Source: Gnetum montanum (lineage: Eukaryota; Streptophyta; Gnetopsida; Gnetales; Gnetaceae). Taken from it: DNA of 64,000 nucleotides. Of the stretch, positions 20,937 through 32,544 are shown one piece after another (the first letter of the stretch is position 1; every line of letters starts with the position of its first letter). The DNA lies in contig MNCI01004113.1 in the NCBI GenBank assembly GCA_015680685.1, forward strand, positions 157,396-221,395. Reading direction: 5' to 3'. Under the pieces are notes generated by a model that did not search any database, was not told where the DNA came from, and saw only the letters and a list, made by a program, of their open reading frames with translations. The translations under genes and the position numbers were made by a program.

Positions 20937-21741
20937 TGATGAATCGTGATATCACTTCCACGATATCAGATCGACCATGCAATATCGAATACCCAATATC
21001 GTAACCTATCTTCTTATCTATAAATAAGAGGCAATGCCCTTGGTTCCCACAGTAATAAGTTAGTTCCTTAGCCAAACTCTTGCCAAATTTTCCCTCCAGA
21101 GTTAGAATTATTTCTATGTGCTCACAGTAGGAGTCATAGAGTGAACGAATCTTTATTCGAGCATTGTGTACCTGAGCACACTTTGTGTACGGCAATAAAG
21201 ACGAACTTTAAGATAAACCTTGCAACATACAAAATAGATTAATTAGTGTTAATTATTATTTAATTCTTTCCTAGTTAACTAATGATTTCTCTCACCTTAC
21301 AACTCTCTTAGTTAAATACACTCAGTACGACTACTTCGAGCATGTGTGTAGTGCTTGGTAACCCAGTAACGATTAGCATTTGGTAATCCTAGCAGTGTTG
21401 CACTAGTTCAGGATGTGTATAGCAAGTGGGAACAGATACTGGTGTTAGGAGTACTTAGAACATAGTTACTGAATAGTTAAATTAGATTAGTTACTTAGTT
21501 ATTTCTCTCTCTCCTCATTAGTGTAGGATATAAAACACATAAAAGCCATAAAAATCATATACCTTAGGCTTACTTAACCATACAACCATGACATACAAGT
21601 AAGTTTAGGAAGACAACGATTAATCAACCCATGGTTGTTCCACATAGACACATAGGCACTTAGTCCTTAGAATTCAACCAGACCATGCGTGAAATGCTCG
21701 TATTCATATGGTTGAGCGTAGGGGTACCTCGCTACCCATCA
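20937..21741 (+). mobile_element. A1 left LTR (shared by two tandem elements)
   Basis: It begins TGATGAATCGTGATATC and ends GGGGTACC...CCCATCA. It contains GATATC-type motifs before a TATA box (TATAAATA, 21019-21026), an R/U5-like region with TTGGTAATCC/TTGGTAACCC repeats, and the conserved CTCGTATTC-TATGGTTGAGCG end. It pairs with 30080-30887. Confidence 0.9.
21019..21026 (+). promoter_or_regulatory. TATA box of the A1 left LTR
   Basis: TATAAATA sits in TATCTATAAATAAGAGG, a 17-base block conserved in all family A LTRs in the window (also 30172-30179, 50672-50679 and, inverted, 43502-43509 and 50048-50055). Confidence 0.8.
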
Positions 21742-21872
21742 TTGTTGCTATTACTAGTGACTTAGTTGTTTGTGCGCTCAGTAGAACTTAGGAAATCATT
21801 CACATCATTGGAACAAACCATTAGGGTTGATTAAGAAAAGGTAATAGTACATAGCACACTGAACAAGACAAG
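21742..21872 (+). promoter_or_regulatory. A1 leader with decayed primer-binding site
   Basis: Directly after the LTR the sequence TTGTTGCTATTACTAGTGACTTAG can be aligned to the NA1 PBS region, but the tRNA-Asp match is lost through deletion and substitution. A1 could therefore not prime minus-strand synthesis normally. Confidence 0.6.
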
Positions 21873-24010
21873 ATGTCTTCTTCTTCACACAAAAGCACTT
21901 CACCACCTAGGACTAACACAAGAAGTAATTGACGGTAGGATACACGTGACGTTGATCCACTAGTTTCTCAACAATTTCGTATGGTATATATTCATCCTGA
22001 TGAATATGTACCAGACTTCACCTTTATTCTCCACCAAGATGAATAGCTGCATTGGCATGACTTGAAAGGTAACATAGTATTACCTCCCAACTGTTCAGTC
22101 CCAAGTATGCTTCTTCGTGCTCTCACACAAATAGGCATGCAACACTTACATGTAGAGTACATTGTGTAGGACTATGATTTAAGAGACTATCATCCCATCG
22201 AAGCACAACATCAAAGGGATTATCAATAGGAGAGACACCATAAGTCCTTGAAGGGAAAATGGTCTAAGGATGCCCCCCATGTTTTAAGCGAAATTGAGGG
22301 AGATGAACCTACTTCAAGTAGTTACCCACATAACGATGTTCCTCCCCTTGACTTTGGCCAAGGGGTTGTGTATCAAAACTTTCATTCTAGTATTCACAAC
22401 CCAGGTGCTGATACTAATGGACACAAAGAGTCCAAAAAAGGAACAAAAATACATGACAAAGGTGGGCATTCTAATCGCAATCACGATCGAGGTAGAGACC
22501 ACTGAAGAGAAGGTAGTAAACACCATCATGGGGGTGATTCTCCTTCTTCTTTTCCTTCATCATCCCATTCACCCTCTCCTTCTATGTCTGAGTGTAGCCA
22601 TAGAGAAACAAATCGTGAGGATAAAGGAAAACAAAGTGGAAGTCACAGATGAGACAACAAAGATAGAGGATGAGAGCACTTTAGGAAATCACACCATAGA
22701 AGAATGGAGAGTAGGGAATAGCATAGGCACCATAGATGCTATGAATGAGATGATCATGATGAACCCCTACTCACTACACGAAGCATGCTAGATATAATTG
22801 AGGCTATCAGAGTTCCAACAAGGCACCAAAAAGATAGTAGGATCAAGAGGTTATACATGAATAACATCCCATGATTTGAAGGGGGATATAACGTTGATTC
22901 TCAAAATCACTTACAAGCATTTCACGATGCGTGTGCCTTGTAAAACATAGAAAATGAATGGAAAAAACTTAAATTATTCCCACGGATACTAATAAAAGAA
23001 GCTAAAAGTTGGTACCAGTCCTTAGAACTGGAATCCATTTATAGATGGTGTACAATGTTAGAATTGTTCAACGATAAGTACCAGACGTACTCTCGAGTGT
23101 TCAAATTGCGAAAGAAAATCCAAGGATGGAAACAAGGAAGTCATTAACCCTTGGATGCTACCATGGGCTACTATTATGCACTTTTACATTATTGTCCTGG
23201 CCATGGTTATTTGCAACGAGATCAGCTACGCCATCTTGTAGATGGGCTTAGGCACGAAACAAGAAGAACCCTTGGGACTTATGCCCAAGGGAGGTTATCT
23301 GAGCTTAGATCCCATCAAATTCATAGGCTACTGGAGCAAGTAGCTAAGGAAGAGGGGGAGCTACAAAAAAGAGAGAGTGTGGAGGAATATAACCAAGATC
23401 CTTCCCTCTAAAAGAAGGGAGTAAGATTTTGTGAGGATGAAGAAGAGTCACCACTCAAAGAGATGGTTAATAGGAAAACCTTGCCTATCCAAAAGTTAGC
23501 ATTAGAAGTATCAGCAAAGGTAGACCAAATGTGGGACTCCCTGGATAGTAGATTTCAAACTATGCTCAAAGTAGTAGAGGAGTCTAGAGAGCGAGGTAGT
23601 GATCATGACAAAAGGAAAAAGAGAGAAGTAGAAAATGCACATAACAAGGGTAAGGGTAAAGTTGCTATTATTGAAGAGGTTGTGGACTCCGATATAGATG
23701 ATGAGAGTGGGTGTGAGATCTGTCAATATGACCATCCTAAGGGATGTTTCCCTATAATCTCACATTTACAGGAGTCTAGGGTGTATGCACTTAATCCATG
23801 TTTAAACAAACGGCAAACATCCTGATGGTTACCTTATCCCCAAGGTAACCCAAGGCAGTTCCACCATCCTTTAACATATTATCCCTGTGGAACTCCACCA
23901 CAACCAATTGAGCAACATCAATAGTGATAGCATCCACAATCATGGGGAATGCCACCGCCAAGGCAACAAATATCCTTACCAGCAGCCTGACCCATATGGA
24001 TATTACATGT
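21873..24010 (+). pseudogene. gag: A1 gag
   Basis: Starting at ATG 21873, the frame can be followed beside the intact NA1 Gag. It shows IHPDEYVPDFTFIL, VLSEIEGDEP, an Arg/His/Ser-rich basic segment (22440-22780), then a capsid-like core (22850-23200: FEGGYNVDSQNHLQAFHDAC, KSWYQSLE, LFNDKYQTYSRV). An acidic/basic hinge follows and a compact knuckle, CEICQYDHPKGC, at about 23720. More than ten stops interrupt it. A frameshift between about 23830 and 24019 separates gag from the protease frame, which in NA1 are one continuous ORF. Confidence 0.85.
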
Positions 24011-24369
24011 AGCATCCAATGTCTCCACGTGACTCTATTGGTCACATTATGTCCCAACACCACTACCAAGCCCATGAGTACTATAGGACTCCCTCTCCTA
24101 GTGGTGACATTCCACAAGTATACCATCCTTCCAATCTGGCTGCATCTCTCCCACGAATAGCTCCATTACCACCTACTCCAGCAATACAAGTTGAACTCCC
24201 TGCTCAGCCACAATAATGCAATGCCATAAGGGCTATTAATCCTCAACCTACTATTGGTTTTGACAATCGTAAGAAGAAAAGATCTTTCTTCAAAACCAAC
24301 AATCCAACCAAGCCTTTGCAACCCCAAGTGGCTAAGTCTTTGGACACCTCCGTATCCACTAAAGCTTCA

Positions 24370-25020
24370 GAGCCCTCTTTGAACTTAACATCACATTCAA
24401 AGCATACGGTCATGTTAACACATGTCGTTACTAATTGGATCAAAGCTAGCCACCTTCATAGGAAATTCTATGATCCTGGGAGTCCCCTAATATATCTACA
24501 AATCACTGAGAATGAGCCATGCAAAGCTCTTTTGGATTTAGGTTCCATTGTTAACCTAATATCCCAAGAAATGTATAAGGCCTAGAACCTACCACCATTA
24601 AAAAACAAGAATGTTCATTTAGAGTTAGCCGACCAGTCCATCAATATTCCCTTGGGATTAGTGAAGGACATTATTACAACTGTTTGTGGGTGGTCATATC
24701 TAGCTGACTTCCTGGTGATTCAAGTCAATAATAGTAAGGGGAACTTCCCAATCATAATGGAAAGGGCATGGCTAAGCACTATCGATGCATGCCTAGGAAT
24801 CTGTGATCTTTCCCTAGAAATACCTAAGAAAAAAACTTTTGAAAAGATCGAGAAAAAGAAGGCTCCATGCATCGCATATAGTGACATAGGGTACAATTGC
24901 ATGCAAAGATCATGGGTTGTGCAAAGTTTAACATTTCTTGCATGCAATCAGTATGCACAAATGATCAACATACAAAGGTGTCTATATGTAGTAGCCACAT
25001 GAAAAGAAGACACCTAGTGG
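24370..25020 (+). pseudogene. A1 aspartic protease
   Basis: The frame reads LIYLQITENEPCKALLDLGSIVNLISQEMY, the catalytic segment with D-L-G where most family members have D-S-G. ADQSINIPLGLVKDIITTV, the hydrophobic ADFLVI strand and FPIIMERAWLSTIDA follow (the usual final block is G-R-x-W-L; here E-R). It corresponds to residues of about 860-1010 of the NA1 protein. A TAG within the catalytic helix (24585) and the changed residues make it inactive. Confidence 0.82.
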
Positions 25021-25056
25021 CTGATAGATGATCAAGAAAGCAGCTCACTTATATGC

Positions 25057-26850
25057 ATGGAACTAACTAAGGGTTTGACTTGCACTTACATAGATAGTAT
25101 TGATGCATTAGAGCAAGTCCACCGCCAACTTCCTAGTCCTAACTTAGAAAACATCAACTGGGGGAACTTGGAAATTCCTAAGAAATTTAAAGAAGAGCCC
25201 CTAGAGCTAAAATCATTGCCCATCGGTATGGAATACACATTTCTTAAGAATGGAAAATTAGTAATCATCAACACGAGACTTGCTCTGCAACAAAAAGAAA
25301 GTCTGCTCAAAGTAATAAACAAGTGGTCAAAATCCTTCACCTAGTCATATCTGGAATTAACTAGAATAGATCCTAGGATATGCCAGCATAGGATTTACAC
25401 TGACTCCTCCATGAAGCCTCAAAAAAAGCCACAAAGGCAATTGAACCCAAATTTGAAGCAAGTAGTAAAAGAAAAAATTGAACAGCTTCTAAAGGATGGG
25501 TTCATATACCCCATTGCAGATAGAAAATGGGTTAGCCCCTTGGTAATTGTGCCTAAAAAGGGAGGCAAATGGAGGGTGTGTATAGATTTTAGGCTACTAC
25601 ACATGGCAACATTCAAGGATCACTTTCCATTGCCATTTGTTAACCAAGTCTTAAACACAATTGCAGGGCATCGCTATTATAGTTTTCTGGATGGCTATAG
25701 CAAATACAACCAAATACAAATAGCCCTAGAAAACCAAGCCAAAACTACGTTCACCAGTCCTTGGGGAACGTTTGCATACAAACAAATGCTGTTTGGCTTG
25801 TGCAATGCCCCTGCCACATTTCAATGCTTAGTTCTAAGAATATTTCAGCAGCAGATAGGAAATGGTGTGGAAGTCTTTATGGATGACTTCTATACCTATA
25901 GAGAAAGTTTTGATCAAGCCTTGGATTGATTGGAGTAAGTGCTGAAAAGATGTGTAGAGACTAATCTAAGGCACAACTGGCAGAAAATCCATTTAATGGT
26001 CCAAGAAGGAGTAGTACTTAGGAATAAAATTTCACAATCAGGGATAGAGTTAGACCCTAAGAAAATCAAGGTCATCCAGGGAATTACCCATTAATCAAAA
26101 ACTGTCAAAGACATTCAATCATTCCTTGGACACACTGGCTACTATAGGAGATTCATAGAGAACTTTTCAAAGGTTGCCAAACCATTGGTAGAGTTAACGA
26201 AAAAGGATGTACCCTTCGAGTGGACCAAGAAATGAGAACTTGCCCTCCAAACTTTGAAGAAGAATTTGGTAGAAACACCCATTCTACAAGCTCCTGAATG
26301 GTCCCAACCATTCCATGTCATGACTGATGTATCCAACTATGCCTTAGGAGCCATACTTACATAGTTAGATGATAAAAAATGCCCTTATTACATCCACTAT
26401 GCAAGTAGAAGTATAGCTAGTGCACAACTTAACTACACTACTACAGAAAAAGAATTAATGGTTGTAGTGTTTGCACTAGAAAAATTTAGGTACTATGTAT
26501 TGGGGTACAAAGTATTCATACACATAGATCATAGTGCAATCTAGTTCCTCATGAATAAGCCAATGGTAAGCCCCCATATTATACGATGGCTAGTAATCCT
26601 ACAAGAGTTCGATCTAACAATGATAGATCATAAAGGCACCGAGAACATAGTTTCCAATCATTTATCTTGGTTGCGCTGGGATAGCAAAGAGGATGAGTAT
26701 CCTATTTTTGATCACTTCCTTGATGAGTTCCTCTTTGCTGGTGTAGTGATTGACCAATCACCCATGGAGAAAAATTGGTACAGTAGCATTCTAACCTATC
26801 TCCTTACCCAACAAACACCACAAGAGTTAGACCTTAAGAAGAAATAACAG
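25057..26850 (+). pseudogene. pol: A1 reverse transcriptase and RNase H
   Basis: RT blocks are clear at 25411-25929: RQLNPNLKQVVKEKIEQLL, WVSPLVIVPKKGGKWRVCID, HFPLPFVNQVL, FLDGYSKYNQI, LFGLCNAPATFQ and VFMDDF (F-M-D-D catalytic box). The connection follows with [12 protein letters not shown], then RNase H at about 26280-26690 with MTDVSNYALGAIL, YASRSIASAQLNYTTTEKEL and IDHSAI. Stops at 25342, 25927, 26092 and several later positions break it. The whole block is what NA1 and NA2 lack. Confidence 0.9.
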
Positions 26851-27995
26851 TCTCTTTACAGAGCCAAGTACTTTATGGAAATCAATGGACAACTTTACAA
26901 AGTATGTTCCGATGGCTTGGTTCGATGGTGTGTTCCCGATAAAGATCAACTGAGAGTTCTCCAAGATGCTCATGAGGGCTCTTGTGGGGGTCACTATGCT
27001 GGGAGATGAACAACTATTAAGATCTTGCTTGTAGGGTATTATTGGCCTACCTTATTCTAGGATACCCATCAATATGTCCAATCTTGTGAGAACTATCAAC
27101 ATGATAGGGGAATGATTGCTACAATGGAGGGTCTGCAACAATGGATTCAACAATTAGAACCCTTCGACATTTGGGGAATTGATTTCATGAAGGCCATTAC
27201 ACCAATGTCTAATGGAAAAGCTTACATCGTAGTTTCTGTAGACTACTTAACAAAATGGGCTGAAGTAGCTGCCGTCAAAGATTGCACATCATCTATAGCT
27301 ATACAATTTGTTCAACAACAAGTCATCAACAGGTTTGGTGTGTCATGTGCACTTATCTTAGATAATGGTACATACTTTACAGGTGCAACTTTTTGGAAGT
27401 TAATGCAACATTTAGGGGTTAAACACAAATTGACTACAATGTACCACCCTCAAGCAAATGGTCAAGCCGAGGTTACCAACAAGGAGATTACTAAGATACT
27501 GACCAAACCCATTAGCAAGTATAGGTGAGATTAGAGCACTAAACTAAATGATGCTCTTTCGGCATACCGCTCCACATGGAAACTCTCTATCGGCTACTCT
27601 CCCTATGAGTTAGTGTATGGAAAACTTCCAATACTCCCTATCCAAAATGAGCTCCATACACTAACCATGACATGTGACCTCAACCTTGACCTTGATCTAG
27701 CACAAAAACAAAGGTTTACGACTCTTAACTTGCTAGACAAGAACCGATTAGCTACCCTATCATCTAATGAGTTGCATAAGGCATTTAATAAACAATGTCA
27801 TGACCTGAAAATTAGGAAAGTTAAGTATCAACCTGGAGATAAGGTTCTCTACTAAAACCCCACATGTGTGTCACAATGGACCAAATTTCAAACACTTGGG
27901 AAGGACCTTACATTATCTATGCAAATTTTCCTTCAAGAGCCATGACCATATACAAACTTGAAAGCCCAGAAAAGAGATTGTTAGTCAACATGCAA
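26851..27995 (+). pseudogene. A1 integrase
   Basis: The zinc-binding module is at about 26965-27100 (HEGSCGGHYAGR ... C-E-N-Y; the second cysteine is lost). The catalytic core is at 27112-27528: D in WGIDFMKAI, D in LILDNGTYF, E in YHPQANGQAEVTNKEI. The C-terminal part includes YSPYELVYGK and KYQPGDKVLY. Stops at 27007, 27058 and 27526 and the altered zinc ligand make it inactive. The family assignment rests on the D,D(35)E spacing and the HPQ-NGQ-E-N box. Confidence 0.88.
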
Positions 27996-30070
27996 CAAAA
28001 AAAAACCTTTCCATGAGTTTAGGACAGCCAGAACATATGCTACCTCTATAGGTGGGAAACCTTGCTCATTATTTCAGATCTCCTCCTTCCAATTCAGTCA
28101 TGGAGGAGATGGCCACCCTTGCTAATCATTGAAGACCCTCAATTCTTTCTAAGTCTTTTTTTTACACATTTTTTTTTCACATTCTTGTTTTACACATTTT
28201 TGTTTTACATATTTTTATTTTGCACATTTCTTTAATTTTTCTTGTTTTTTGTTTTACACCATCGTTCATATTTTAACCATTTCTTCATGTGATTTTATTT
28301 TGTTTCGTTCATCACCCAATAAGTGTTCATGATGGTGGCATGAATAATATCATATTGATTGCTAATTTTTGAATTTTACCTTTAAAGTATGATGTTGATA
28401 ATTAAGGTATAGTTCTTTTGACTAAACAGGCAATGAGTTCACCATGTTCATGCATCCATACAATCCTATGGTTTTCCTTGGCTTGGAACTATACAGTCCC
28501 TTCCTCTAATAAAATTGTTAAATGAATTGGTCACTAGGTATTTCTTAGACTAAGGAAAGACTCAAAGGATGAAAAGGGTGTGACTTCAAGGGGATTCTAT
28601 GCATTTATACTGGTTATTCTCTTGAGTGCTTGGTTGCTTTTTGCTTGGGTTTTCCACCATTCTGACCATTCATCAAATCACTAAAAGCTGAGTACATAAA
28701 AATAAGTCTTTGCATGGTGTGGTTCTCATGCAAAAAAAATAAAAAAAATAGAAAATAGAAAAAAAATAGTGAGAATTCAAAGCACACCCCTTAGACACAA
28801 TAATGAACTTGAGCTACATGCACTGGTTATGGCACTAGAAAGACATGTTACCCATGCCTGAAGGTTCCCTCTAACTAAGGCCCCTCTTGCTTCCTGGTTC
28901 TCCATCTCACTTTCCTTGGAATGGTGGTGACTTTTTGTAGAGGCATTCTTGTTGCTTCAAGGGGATGGGTTGGTCAAATGTGTTGATGCAAGGTCATTGA
29001 ATGTGGATTGTTGAGCCTGGATTTGGAATGAGTTCTACTTAGTCACATTAACCATAAAACACATAAGGGACTTTACACAACCTTGTTCTTGGGTTTCCAT
29101 TCCATTCTTTGCTCTCTATCTTTCTTTTCCATTTCTCACCTCATTGCCAGTTTTATCATTAGTTTGTATCTTGGTTGATGCATTGTTCTTCCTTGGTAAT
29201 TTCTTATGGGTAAGTTTTTAACTCTTGCCTCCAATTGACATTCCTAGAGCCTATGGACTCTTTGGTTTGTGGGTCTGTCAGGGCACTAAAGGCATGAGCC
29301 TACTTTGGGGAGGACCCATTGGTATTCCTTTTTGGTGTAACTTTTTTTCCTTAAACATTTCTTGTAATCAACAACTTTTTGTTTCATCCCCATCCATGAC
29401 ATCCATTTTATTGGCATTACCATTGTTAGTTTTTCTCCACCTTTCTTATTCCTTATCTTTTTCCACCCTTTCACTACTGGAGGTTTGCTCTTAGTCATGG
29501 GGGCCCGGGCACAAAAGTTTTCAACTTTTCCTAACCCCTACACCTTAGGTAGTCACCAGTGTTACAACTCCAGAATCATTATCTGCCATAACCACAACTC
29601 AGCCAATGCACTTTACATCGAGGCAAGGTATCAATTGCATTGTGAGTTATCTACCTCACTCATTTGTGACTATGTTGTGTGTGCAAATGGTGATCATACA
29701 ACAATGGACTAGACCTAGAGGAAACACTTAGGGTGGACTGGAACTAGAACATTTGCGAAAGAAGTAAGATTGCTGGCATGGTTATGGATGGGCAACAGAA
29801 GGTGCAATCTTGGCATCGGCAGCAACACATCTTCTTCTTTTCTCTCTCTCCTTCTTCTCTCCTAGTTGCCAAATAGGACTGGATGTCATTTATGTGCAAT
29901 GTTCACTTTTGTGGTCATGAACACTAATGTTGTCATATATTGTAGTGTTGATTCGTTCACTAAGCATGTTGAGTTAGTCAACCCATTCTACCATCAATGG
30001 TCATTCAGTTAATAATCCCATACCTTCCCAATATTTTGTAAGGAACTCGAGGACGAGTTTTCATTCAATC
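27996..30070 (+). other. A1 3' non-coding region (about 2 kb, conserved in family)
   Basis: No convincing ORF was found, yet the region aligns in blocks with NA1 43619-45603 (inverted) and NA2 54906-56676. The shared blocks are GTCATGG-GGAGATGGCCACC, a T-rich TTTTACA array, AATAAGTGTTC, a GTTCCCTCTAACTAAGGCCC block and GTAGTCA-C. It occupies the place where Athila-type elements may carry an env-like ORF. Only a short open frame (29225-29494) exists here and it is not conserved. Confidence 0.7.
28155..28262 (+). repeat. TTTTACACATTTTTG minisatellite-like run
   Basis: Six or seven diverged copies of (T)GTTTTACACATTT occur in tandem. The inverted equivalent in NA1 is the TAAAACAAAAA array at about 45450-45580, and in NA2 the run at 54930-55015. 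Confidence 0.75.
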
Positions 30071-30079
30071 ATGGGGGTA
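30071..30079 (+). promoter_or_regulatory. Polypurine tract of A1
   Basis: ATGGGGGTA abuts the 3' LTR start TGATGAACC. The same tract abuts the NA1 3' LTR (43609-43617, inverted). Confidence 0.85.
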
Positions 30080-30887
30080 TGATGAACCATGATATGATGT
30101 ACGCAATATCGGATCGACCATGCAATATCGGATACCTAATATCACAACCTATCTCCTTATCTATAAATAAGAGGTGGCACCCTTGGTTCCCATAGTAAGA
30201 AGTTAGTCCCTTAGCCAAACTCTTGCCAATTTTTCCCTCCAGAGTTAGAATTATTTCTATGTGCTTGCAGTAGGAGTCATAAAGTGAATGGATCTTTATT
30301 CGAGCATTGTGTACTTGAGCACACTTTGTGTACAACAATAAAGATGAACTTTATGATAAACCTTGCATCATACAGAATAGATTAATTAGTGTTAATTATT
30401 ATTTAATGCTTTCCTGGTTAATTAATGATTTCTCTCACCTTACAACTCTCTTAGTTAAATACACTTAGTACGATTGTTTCGAGCATGCTTGTAGTGCTTG
30501 GTAACCTAGTAATGATTAGCATTTGGTAATCCTAGTAATGTTGCACTAGTTCAGGATGTGTATAGCAAGTGGGAACGGATACTAGCGTTAGGAGTACGTA
30601 GAACATAGTTAATGAATAGTTAAATTAGATTAGTTACTTAGCTATTTCTCTCTCTCCTCCTTATTAGTGTAGGATATAAAACACATAAAAGCCATAAAAA
30701 TCATATACCTCAAGCTTACTTAACCATACAACTGTGACATGCAAGTAAGTTTAGGAAGACAACGATTAATCAACCCACAGTTGTTCCACACAGGCACATA
30801 AGGACTTAGTCCTTGGAATTCGACCAGATCATGCGTGAAATGCTCGTATTCGTATGGTTAAGCGTAGGGGTACCTCGCCACTCATCA
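30080..30887 (+). mobile_element. A1 3' LTR (808 bp)
   Basis: It pairs with 20937-21741 over its full length, with the TATA at 30172-30179 and the same terminal CTCATCA. GCTAG follows, with no matching repeat before 20937, as expected for the shared-LTR arrangement. Confidence 0.9.
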
Positions 30888-30894
30888 GCTAGTA

Positions 30895-31380
30895 TTTTCA
30901 AGGAATACAATCACCCAAAACTTGGAATATCTCAATGGAGGTGATGCAAAATAATCCTGAACATATTTGAAAATTAGTAAAACAGTAGGTATTACCAAGG
31001 TTGTTGTCAAATATTGAAGGAAAGAAAAAATTCTACTTAGAGCATACTAGAGGTAATTCTTTAGATTCACCCATCCAGTATCTTATGACTAATATCCAGA
31101 TTCAAGCTCGTAGTTTTATCAACAAGCTCCATTTGAGTTTACATCGTCTAGGGGTTGAAAGTGGAAGATGGATTCACATGCCAAGGGAAAAGCTCACATA
31201 TCGATTATGTGGATCTGAAGCCCTCAAGGATGAGTAGCATGTTTTTCTTAGTTATCATGTGATTGATCATACTGCTAATAATTTGTATGATTTGTTTTTT
31301 ATACATCCTATGGTGGTTGGCTACTTTATTGAGTCAGTTTTTGTTCTTCATGACATGAATATATGAGTTAGGTTTCTTTG
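30895..31380 (+). pseudogene. LINE ORF2 C-terminal fragment
   Basis: The frame around 30990-31237 reads KKKFYLEHTRGNSL, then SFINKLHLSLHRLGVESGRW and YRLCGSEALKDE, followed by a TAG and a HVFLSYHV-like end. This arrangement (RSF-x-x-LRLS-x-HxL-x-x-E-x-GRW ... CxxC ... HxxxxC) is the C-terminal cysteine motif of plant L1-type LINEs. It is 5' truncated by the A1 LTR or by insertion, followed by AT-rich sequence. Confidence 0.72.
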
Positions 31381-32040
31381 TTAATAAATCAATTTCAATT
31401 TCAGTTTCATAATATATGAGTTAGGTTTCTTTGTAATAAATATATATTATTTAAGTTTATGATCACAAAAGAAACATATTAAAACCTTGTAAAAAGTATT
31501 TTTGTTTTGTGTGTAACACCTTTGAAATTTCTTCCATGACTAATAAAACATTTCCACTTCAATATTTGTATATACTACGAGGATCCTTGTAATGCATGAT
31601 TTATAGATTTATAGTTTTTTTTCTTGTGCAACTTTTCTTTTGTAGGTGTCAATCTTGGAAAAGTTAGAGGAAGCACCTCCTTAAATGTTTGTGGATGTAA
31701 GGAAAGAATAGGAATGAGTCCACTCTATGATTGGCTTGATTCCACAAAACGCAAGCGTTGCTAATATGTACATGTCGATGAAAATGTCAAATTTCTTCAG
31801 TAGCATTTTTTGCTGCATGACAGTTATATAAATCAGAAATCCTAACCATTGCATGTGCTCTTTTGTAGTAGCGAGATCAACTTCATTTTAATAATCAATT
31901 TAACAATTTAACCTTGTCGAATTTTGCTTGCGTGTGGAAGATAAATTCAAGCTATAAATTTAAAGCAAAAGCAGATTCTGAGATCTTAAAGGGCCGAACA
32001 GACTTCTAGATGTCTGTGCTCTGATTGAGTCTTCATAGAA
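31381..32040. other. AT-rich spacer upstream of the single host gene
   Basis: A repeated ATATGAGTTAGGTTTCTTTG (31363 and 31412) lies near the start. A T-rich stretch ending TTTTGTAG (about 31640) could be a splice acceptor for an exon of about 60-100 bp, but no supporting frame was found. Nothing else is recognisable. Confidence 0.4.
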
Positions 32041-32477
32041 AATGGCAAAATTCGTATGCTTGGCTTTCAAGCTTAGCATAATATTTGTAACGTACCATTG
32101 CCAGAGACAGATTGGCTACCGTGAAAGCGCAAAAATATGCGGAACATCCTGTTTTCGAAAGCCATATCCGCTACAGTGAAAGTGAAAAGTATGTGTTTTA
32201 ATTGCTTTCCCGTCTGTCCTGGTCATGAAACATTCTGCAATTTAGTTTTCTGCTGAAAATCACACTTGCTTCTTTAGAGCACTGCAAAAATGTGCATGCT
32301 TGGCTTTGAAGGTTAGCATAGCATTTGTAACCTTTTATTTTCCAAAGAGGATAAAGTATCACATGCCATTTTCCAAAGCCATATTCGATACAGTGAAAGT
32401 AAAAAAAAAAAATGTGTTTCAATTCCTTTCCCCTCTGCGCGGGTCATGAAACATTCTGTAATCTGTTTTCTCCTTTA
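32041..32477 (+). repeat. Imperfect tandem duplication upstream of the host gene
   Basis: Two diverged copies of about 200-220 bp, at 32041-32255 and 32278-32477, share ATGCTTGGCTT, TTAGCATA, TTTGTAAC, GCCATAT-CG-TACAGTGAAAG, a TGTTTYAATT block and GGTCATGAAACATTCTG. The offset is 240 bp at the left and 221 bp at the right. The second copy ends about 70 bp before the start codon, so the duplication would cover the proximal promoter or 5' UTR. No clear TATA box was seen. Confidence 0.75.
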
Positions 32478-32544
32478 AAACACAGTTTCAGTTTCAGTTT
32501 CTGAAGAGCAAGGAAGGGTGTAGTGGGTAAGCAAATTGATCAAC

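Larger units (their letters stand above)
20937..30887 (+). mobile_element. A1: autonomous-type family A Ty3/gypsy element (9.95 kb, decayed)
   Basis: LTRs of 805 and 808 bp flank an interior with gag, protease, RT, RNase H and integrase in that order, then a 2-kb non-coding 3' region and a PPT (ATGGGGGTA). The relatives NA1 and NA2 use a tRNA-Asp PBS; in A1 this site has decayed. PBS type, protease and RT suggest an Athila-like non-chromoviral lineage, with moderate confidence. Many stops and one frameshift make it inactive. The left LTR is shared with another truncated element, so no target duplication is expected or seen. Confidence 0.88.

Noticed and set aside
29225..29494. Env-like ORF in the A1 3' region
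   Set aside because: The frame is short, lacks a clear signal peptide plus anchor arrangement and is not kept in NA1 or NA2.
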